A stretch of 64,000 bases of DNA from Alphaproteobacteria bacterium (GTDB taxonomy: Bacteria; Pseudomonadota; Alphaproteobacteria; Rhodobacterales; Rhodobacteraceae). The stretch spans positions 163,218 to 227,217 of the forward strand of contig JAUHVR010000005.1 of NCBI GenBank assembly GCA_030424865.1. The letters are read 5' to 3'. Shown here in pieces: positions 59,024-64,000 of the stretch. The notes below the pieces were generated by a model, which was given only the letters and a program-made list of their open reading frames with translations, had not been told where the DNA came from and did not search any database. The first letter of the stretch is position 1. Each line of letters begins with the position of its first letter. Position numbers and translations under genes: made by a program.

Positions 59024-59728
59024 GTGACGCTCAGTTTTTTTCGCTATGCGCATGTCTCTGATCGCATTTGGGCGTTCGGGCAGATGGCGCTGGCCCGACT
59101 GGCGCTGTCACGCACTCGGGATCTGACGTTTTGGAAGCTGTTTGGCAGCGGCACGGGCGAGGGATTTACGCCGGTGCCCGACACTTCGGTCTCGGCCGCG
59201 CTTTGCGTCTGGCCAGACTTCGGGACTGCCAGAAAGCGCCTTTGCGACACGCCGGTGTTTCAACGGTATCGCGCCCATGCGTCCGAAGAGTTTACTGTCT
59301 TTCTGGCCACCACCCAGGTCCGCGGACAATGGAGCAACGGGCGCCCATTCAAGGCCGTCACACAACCCGATGCGGGCCCAGTGGTTGCCTTGACCCGCGC
59401 CACGATCAGGCCAACGGTCGCCCTGAAATTCTGGAACCGCGTTCCCGATGTCAGTGCGATGATCGGCTCTGACCCAAATGTAGCCTTCAAGATCGGTGTG
59501 GGGGAAGTGCCCTGGCTGCACCAGGTCACGTTTTCGATCTGGCCGGATGAGCGCAGCATGGCGGATTTTGCGCGCTCCAACGGGCCCCATGCCCGCGCCA
59601 TTCGGGCGGTGCGCGACGGCGACTGGTTTCGCGAAGAGCTTTATGCCCGCTTCCGCCTGCTGCACTACACCGGCCAATGGATGGGCCGGGATCCGCTTGA
59701 CCACCTGCAATTGGAGCCAGCCGCGTGA
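59024..59728 (+). CDS. crtA: Spheroidene monooxygenase
   Basis: Oxygen-dependent enzyme that adds the C2 keto group, turning spheroidene into spheroidenone under air. The 234-residue protein has the conserved LALSRTRDLTFWKLFGSGTG and VALTRATIRPTVALKFWNRV stretches. The start is GTG 59024. The stop overlaps the GTG of bchI (GTGA), as in Rhodobacter crtA-bchI-bchD. Presence of crtA fits an aerobic phototroph. Confidence 0.93.
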   Translation: MTLSFFRYAHVSDRIWAFGQMALARLALSRTRDLTFWKLFGSGTGEGFTPVPDTSVSAALCVWPDFGTARKRLCDTPVFQRYRAHASEEFTVFLATTQVRGQWSNGRPFKAVTQPDAGPVVALTRATIRPTVALKFWNRVPDVSAMIGSDPNVAFKIGVGEVPWLHQVTFSIWPDERSMADFARSNGPHARAIRAVRDGDWFREELYARFRLLHYTGQWMGRDPLDHLQLEPAA

Positions 59729-60729
59729 CCCAACCCTTTCCGTTTGCTGCAATCGTCGGTCAGGACGAGATGAAAACGGCACTGATCCTGACCGCGATAG
59801 ACCCCAAGATCGGAGGTGTGCTGGTGTTTGGCGATCGGGGCACCGGCAAATCAACCGCAGTACGCGCGCTGGCCGCGCTTTTGCCGCCGATCGAAGCTGT
59901 CGAGGGCTGCCCCTGCAACAGCGCTGCTGTCGCCGACTGCCCCGATTGGACCGGTATTACCAAGGGCAAGCTGGTCAAGCGTCCAACACCTGTGGTCGAC
60001 CTGCCCCTTGGCGCGACCGAAGACCGCGTGACCGGCGCGCTGGACATCGAGCGCGCCTTGACCAAGGGCGAAAAAGCCTTTGAGGCCGGACTTTTGGCGC
60101 GCGCCAACCGCGGGTATCTGTATATTGATGAGGCCAACCTGCTGGAGGATCACATCGTTGATCTTCTGCTGGACGTCGCCCAATCCGGCGAAAACGTGGT
60201 CGAGCGCGAAGGCCTGTCGATCCGCCATCCCGCCCGCTTTGTTCTGGTGGGGTCGGGCAACCCCGAAGAAGGCGAATTGCGGCCCCAGCTTCTGGACCGC
60301 TTCGGCCTGTCGGTCGAGGTGAGCTCGCCCACCGATATCGACCAAAGGATTGAAGTGGTGCGCCGCCGAGATGCCTATGAAACTCAGACCGCCGCTTTCA
60401 TGAAAAAATGGCGCGCCGCAGACACAAGGCTGCGCAAAAAAATCCTCACTGCCCGCGCCGCGTTGCCTGACCTGGAAACACCGGACGACACGCTGCGTGA
60501 CTGCGCCGCACTGTGCATTGCTCTGGGAGCAGACGGTCTGCGCGGAGAGCTGACACTGTTGAAAGCCGCCCGCGCCCATGCCGCCTTTGGGGGCAAACCC
60601 GCCGTCACCCGCGACGACCTGCGTGCAGTCGCCCCAAGCGCCCTGCGCCACCGCCTGCGCCGCGATCCCCTGGACGAAGCCGGATCATCTGCCCGCGTGG
60701 CCAAGGCCATCGACGACGTGTTGGCATGA
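59725..60729 (+). CDS. bchI: Magnesium chelatase ATPase subunit I
   Basis: AAA+ motor of Mg chelatase, 334 residues, forming a hexameric ring with BchD. It has Walker A VFGDRGTGKSTAVRAL, Walker B GYLYIDEANLLEDHIVDLLL, and the sensor region GSGNPEEGELRPQLLDRFGL. The start is GTG 59725, overlapping crtA by four bases; the stop overlaps bchD by four bases. Confidence 0.97.
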   Translation: MTQPFPFAAIVGQDEMKTALILTAIDPKIGGVLVFGDRGTGKSTAVRALAALLPPIEAVEGCPCNSAAVADCPDWTGITKGKLVKRPTPVVDLPLGATEDRVTGALDIERALTKGEKAFEAGLLARANRGYLYIDEANLLEDHIVDLLLDVAQSGENVVEREGLSIRHPARFVLVGSGNPEEGELRPQLLDRFGLSVEVSSPTDIDQRIEVVRRRDAYETQTAAFMKKWRAADTRLRKKILTARAALPDLETPDDTLRDCAALCIALGADGLRGELTLLKAARAHAAFGGKPAVTRDDLRAVAPSALRHRLRRDPLDEAGSSARVAKAIDDVLA

Positions 60730-62342
60730 CCCATCCGGTCTGGACCGACGCCATTCTGGCGCTGCGCCTCTTGCGCATTGATCCCATCGGTTTGGGCGGG
60801 ATCTGGCTGCGCGCAGGTTTCGGCCCCCCGCGCGACCGCTTTGTGGCGGCCCTTGGTGCAGGCAGGCGCCTGACCTGCCACATGAGCGACGAAGCCCTTT
60901 TGGGCGGCCTCGATATTACCGCAACCCTGGCGAATGGGCAGCCCAGCTACGCCAAGGGACTGCTGTCTGACCCAGAGCGCCTGATCCTTTCCAGTGCCGA
61001 ACGCGCGTCGCGCCATCTGGCTGCGCTGCTGGCCAAAACCCTGGACCGGCGCGCGGGCCACTGCCTGATCGCGCTTGACGAAGGCATTGAGGACGAGGCG
61101 CCGCCGCCCGCGCTGACCGACCGGCTGGCCTTTCATCTGTCGTTTGACGGGCTTGGCGCGAAGGACTGCCCGGACACTCCGCTGGACCCCGTGGACGCGC
61201 GGCTGGCCGATATTGATGATGACGCCGTCCGCGCGCTTACAGCCGTCTCTCTGAAGCTCGGGATCGCCAGCTTGCGCGCGCCTTTGTTCGCAGCCCGCGC
61301 CGCGCGCGCGCATGGTGCCCTTCACGGGCGCGACGTGACAACCGACGAGGATCTGGAGGCGGCAATCCGCTTGACGCTTGTGCCCCGCGCCACAGTGCTT
61401 CCCCAAGACCCGCCCGAGCCAGCACCACCCGAAGAACCCGAGACGCCCCACGACACCCAAACAAGCGAAACCAAACCGCCCGAAGATCAACTGCTCGAGG
61501 CCGCGCTGGCCGCTTTGCCCCCTGATATCCTGAAGCGTCTGGCCCCGACGCAGCGCCTGAACCGGGCAGTCGGCGCTTCGGCGCAGGGCGCGCTGAAGAA
61601 AGGCACGACACGCGGGCGCCCCCTGCCCTCGCGTCCCGGGCGCGCGAACAGCCGCGACCGGATCGACCTGATCGCAACCCTGCGCGCCGCCGCGCCCTGG
61701 CAACCGCTGCGTCGGGGCAACGCGCCGCGGGGCTCGCTGCATGTCCGCCCTGGCGACATCCACCTGCGCCGCAGCCAATCACGTTCAGATCGGCTGTTGA
61801 TTTTTGCGGTCGATGCCAGCGGCTCTGCCGCCTTTAATCGCCTGGCCGAGGCGAAGGGCGCGGTCGAATTGCTGTTGGCCGAGGCCTATGCCAGCCGCGA
61901 CCACGTTGCACTGATTTCGTACAACAAAGAGGGCGCCGAAGTGCTCTTGCCCCCCACCCGCTCGCTGGTGCGGACCAAAAGGCACCTCGCGCAATTGCCC
62001 GGCGGCGGCGCGACACCTTTGGCCGCGGGCCTCAAAGAGGCCCTGCACATGGCCGTCGCGGCCCGCCACAAGGGCTTTCAGCCTGCGCTGGTTCTGATTG
62101 CGGATGGCCGCGCCAACATCGACCTGTCGGGCAAGGCGGATCGTACGAACGCCCTTGCCGATGCCCTGAAAACAGCGCGCGGCAACCGAATGCTGAGCGT
62201 CCCCGCCGTGGTCATTGACATGTCCAAACGTCCCGAACCGCAGCTTTCAGAGCTGGCCAAGGCGCTGGACGCCCGCTATGCCCCCATGCCTTTTGCCGAC
62301 GCACACCATCTTTCCGACGTGGTTTCGGCCGAGCTTGCGTAA
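60726..62342 (+). CDS. bchD: Magnesium chelatase subunit D
   Basis: Platform subunit of Mg chelatase, 538 residues. An AAA-like N-terminal part lacks a functional P-loop. A proline- and acid-rich linker (PPEPAPPEEPETPHDTQ) follows, then a C-terminal integrin-type von Willebrand A domain with the metal site FAVDASGSAAFNRLAEAKGA. The ATG at 60726 overlaps the bchI stop; the longer open frame upstream is a shadow of bchI. Confidence 0.96.
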   Translation: MTHPVWTDAILALRLLRIDPIGLGGIWLRAGFGPPRDRFVAALGAGRRLTCHMSDEALLGGLDITATLANGQPSYAKGLLSDPERLILSSAERASRHLAALLAKTLDRRAGHCLIALDEGIEDEAPPPALTDRLAFHLSFDGLGAKDCPDTPLDPVDARLADIDDDAVRALTAVSLKLGIASLRAPLFAARAARAHGALHGRDVTTDEDLEAAIRLTLVPRATVLPQDPPEPAPPEEPETPHDTQTSETKPPEDQLLEAALAALPPDILKRLAPTQRLNRAVGASAQGALKKGTTRGRPLPSRPGRANSRDRIDLIATLRAAAPWQPLRRGNAPRGSLHVRPGDIHLRRSQSRSDRLLIFAVDASGSAAFNRLAEAKGAVELLLAEAYASRDHVALISYNKEGAEVLLPPTRSLVRTKRHLAQLPGGGATPLAAGLKEALHMAVAARHKGFQPALVLIADGRANIDLSGKADRTNALADALKTARGNRMLSVPAVVIDMSKRPEPQLSELAKALDARYAPMPFADAHHLSDVVSAELA

Positions 62343-62348
62343 TCGCCC

Positions 62349-63206
62349 ATGCAGTGGGAGCGCCACTCATCCACCTGGCCGAACGCCGAAACCTCGCAAT
62401 TCATTACCTGCCGCCCGCACCGCTGGCATGTGCAGCAGGCGGGCTCTGGCCCGACCGTCGTTCTGATCCACGGCGCAGGCGCTTCGACACACAGTTGGGC
62501 GCAGATCCTGCCCCGGTTGGCGCAAACCCACCACGTCATCGCGGTGGACCTGCCCGGTCAGGGCTTCACAAAGCTGGGTGCGGCGGCCCGGTGCGGCCTG
62601 GAGACGATGTCCCGGGATATCATGGCGCTTCTGTCCCATCTCGGCGCACAGCCCAAAGCCTTGATCGGCCACTCTGCCGGCGCAGCCATCGCAGTGACAC
62701 TGGCCGCCCAGATGATCCCGCAGCCGCGTGTGATCTCGATCAACGGCGCCTTCCGAACCTTCGAAGGGCTTGCGGGGGTGCTTTTCCCGGCGGTTGCCAA
62801 GATGCTGTCGGTCACCCCCGGCGCTGGGCGTCTGTTTTCGCATTTCAGCGGGTCGCGTGCACGGGTAAGCTCGCTGATCACCTCGACCGGCAGCACGGTG
62901 CCAGACCAGTCCCTGTCCTGCTACCAGGCGCTTGTCAGCGATCCTGACCATGTCAACGCGACGCTTGCGATGATGGCGCAATGGTCACTTTCCAGCATCG
63001 ATCAAAGCCTGAAAGACCTATCGGAACCGGCCCTGTTTCTGGTTGGATCAAATGACAAAACGGTCCGCCCGACTGTGTCGGAAGAGGCCGCAAATCGCGT
63101 CAAATTCGCAGAGTTTCTTCCCCTTCCAAACCGGGGCCATCTTGTGCACGAAGAAGACCCAGAGGCCATACTGGCAAGGGTCCTGGAGTTCCTCGACGAC
63201 GCATGA
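62349..63206 (+). CDS. bchO: BchO, alpha/beta hydrolase of the Mg chelatase operon
   Basis: Alpha/beta-hydrolase-fold protein of 285 residues. It has the oxyanion segment VVLIHGAGASTHSWA, the nucleophile elbow IGHSAGAAIAVTLA, and a late histidine in LPNRGHLVHEEDPE, completing a plausible catalytic triad. BchO is linked to bacteriochlorophyll synthesis by its conserved place after bchD, but its reaction is not established. It begins six bases after the bchD stop. It is the last PGC gene in the window. Confidence 0.9.
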   Translation: MQWERHSSTWPNAETSQFITCRPHRWHVQQAGSGPTVVLIHGAGASTHSWAQILPRLAQTHHVIAVDLPGQGFTKLGAAARCGLETMSRDIMALLSHLGAQPKALIGHSAGAAIAVTLAAQMIPQPRVISINGAFRTFEGLAGVLFPAVAKMLSVTPGAGRLFSHFSGSRARVSSLITSTGSTVPDQSLSCYQALVSDPDHVNATLAMMAQWSLSSIDQSLKDLSEPALFLVGSNDKTVRPTVSEEAANRVKFAEFLPLPNRGHLVHEEDPEAILARVLEFLDDA

Positions 63207-63357
63207 TGTGAGGTGCCCCTGACTTCATGGATGCCCTGCCCCCTCGTTGAGGCAAGGAGAGCAGGTTGGGGTCAAGCTATTGAAAAGACGATTTCAAATG
63301 GGATGCGGTGCATCGGATCGCCGTGCTGGGACAGCCCGGCGGCCTATCAGCGCTTTG

Positions 63358-64000
63358 CTATTCCTCGTCCCAAGGGGGACACCAAGGCCCGTTCACGAGC
63401 CGCATGTTGGTATTCAGGCCATCGATCTCTGCCACGTGTTCGGGTGTCAATGAGATGTCTCTGGCCGCCAGGTTTTCGGCGATCCTCGACGGGCTACCGG
63501 CGGACGGTATGATGACATGGCCCTTCGCAAGCAACCATGCAAGCGCCACTTGTGAGGCTGTTCCGCCGACGCTTTGCCCAATGGTCCGAAGCGTCGGATC
63601 ATCGACGACCGCACCGCGCGCCAGAGGGGAATAGGCCGTCATCGGGATACCCTTGGCCGCACAGTGATCAACAATGGGCCGATTGTGGAGGAAAACGTGA
63701 AGCTCCACCTGGTTTGTCAGAATTGGTCGATCGCCCAGGAGTTCGATGGCCTTGTCGAGATAGGACTTGGTAAAGTTCGAGACGCCGATATTGCGGCACA
63801 GCCCGGCGTCATAGACATCGGCAAGCTGCCCTACGTAATCCTCGATCGGAAACTCATCCTTGATCGAGGGATAGTGCAACATGTATAACCGCCCCTTGCG
63901 CAAGAGGAATCTTCAGAGCTGATTTTGGCGCGTCATCGAGTGCTGACATGTATCCGGCCTCATGATGCGGCCATCATCGTGCCGCGGGCCCGTATGGTGT
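63358..64000 (-). pseudogene. Aldo/keto reductase, frameshifted and incomplete
   Basis: Residues typical of the C-terminal two thirds of an aldo/keto reductase are read from about 63903 down to the stop at 63358: RLYMLHYPS, RNIGVSNFTKSYLDKAIELL, LTNQVELHVFLH, TAYSPLARGA, ALAWLLAKGHVIIPSAG. Upstream, the likely continuation HHEAGYMSALDDAPKSALKI lies in a different frame, separated by what looks like one extra C near 63910, and that frame meets a TGA at about 63979-63981. The segment with the catalytic Asp, Tyr and Lys is not seen. It is probably a decayed gene; a sequencing error is the alternative. The 5' end lies outside the window. Confidence 0.65.

Overview
The window is a near-complete photosynthesis gene cluster (PGC) of an aerobic anoxygenic phototrophic alphaproteobacterium, most likely a marine Roseobacter-group Rhodobacterales. 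The evidence is a type-2 reaction centre (pufL, pufM, puhA), LH1 and LH2 antennae (pufBA, pucBA), a tetraheme PufC in place of PufX, only the oxygen-dependent cyclase AcsF, and a carotenoid set (crtA, B, C, D, E, F, I) of the spheroidene/spheroidenone type. The DNA is GC-rich, and genes are packed with many 1-4 bp stop/start overlaps. No rRNA, tRNA, insertion sequence or CRISPR array was seen.

Layout. (1) 1-1544: the end of a sugar ABC-transporter permease and an SMP-30/gluconolactonase-type gene. (2) 1974-8267: a SulP anion transporter with STAS and cyclic-nucleotide-binding domains, convergent with a very large protein with soluble-adenylyl-cyclase-like architecture. (3) 8380-12369, minus strand: bchG, a PucC-family carrier, bchP and idi. 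(4) 12462-14701, minus strand: ppaA/aerR and ppsR, the cobalamin and PAS-type regulators of the cluster. (5) 14951-31079, plus strand: bchF-N-B-H-L-M, lhaA, puhA-B-C, a 98-residue gene, acsF, puhE, hemA, hemC. (6) 31154-33790, minus strand: pucB-pucA-pucC and an unknown 193-residue gene, followed on the plus strand by a pseudoazurin gene. (7) 35080-47962, minus strand: the crtE-crtF-bchC-bchX-bchY-bchZ-pufQ-pufB-pufA-pufL-pufM-pufC superoperon, then dxs behind a strong terminator. (8) 48085-50754, plus strand: crtD, crtC and a small YdeI-like gene. (9) 51051-56268: an iron-sulfur cryptochrome/photolyase (plus strand), then a GbsR-type regulator with cydA-cydB and tspO (minus strand). (10) 56273-63206: crtI-crtB (minus strand) divergent from crtA-bchI-bchD-bchO (plus strand). 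(11) The right edge holds a decayed aldo/keto reductase.

How it works together. HemA and HemC feed tetrapyrrole synthesis. BchI/D/H, BchM, AcsF, BchN/B/L, BchF, BchX/Y/Z, BchC, BchG and BchP convert protoporphyrin to bacteriochlorophyll a. Dxs, Idi and CrtE supply isoprenoid for the phytyl tail and for the Crt carotenoid pathway. Puf, Puh and Puc proteins with the LhaA/PucC-type carriers build the reaction centre and antennae. I found eleven exact TGT-N12-ACA sites (the PpsR/CrtJ operator consensus) in the intergenic or start regions of bchG, ppaA/bchF, pucB, bchC, crtE/crtD and crtI/crtA, mostly as tandem pairs. They indicate redox and light repression by the PpsR encoded at 12462-13874.

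Most notable points: the sAC-like cyclase facing a SulP-CNB transporter; an LH2 alpha chain with Phe44-Leu45 (a blue-shift signature) and a tail of about 60 residues; bchC and crtC that lack a canonical start codon where one is expected; a cytochrome bd oxidase operon with its own regulator inside the PGC; and an unknown puc-linked protein with a duplicated C-terminal motif.
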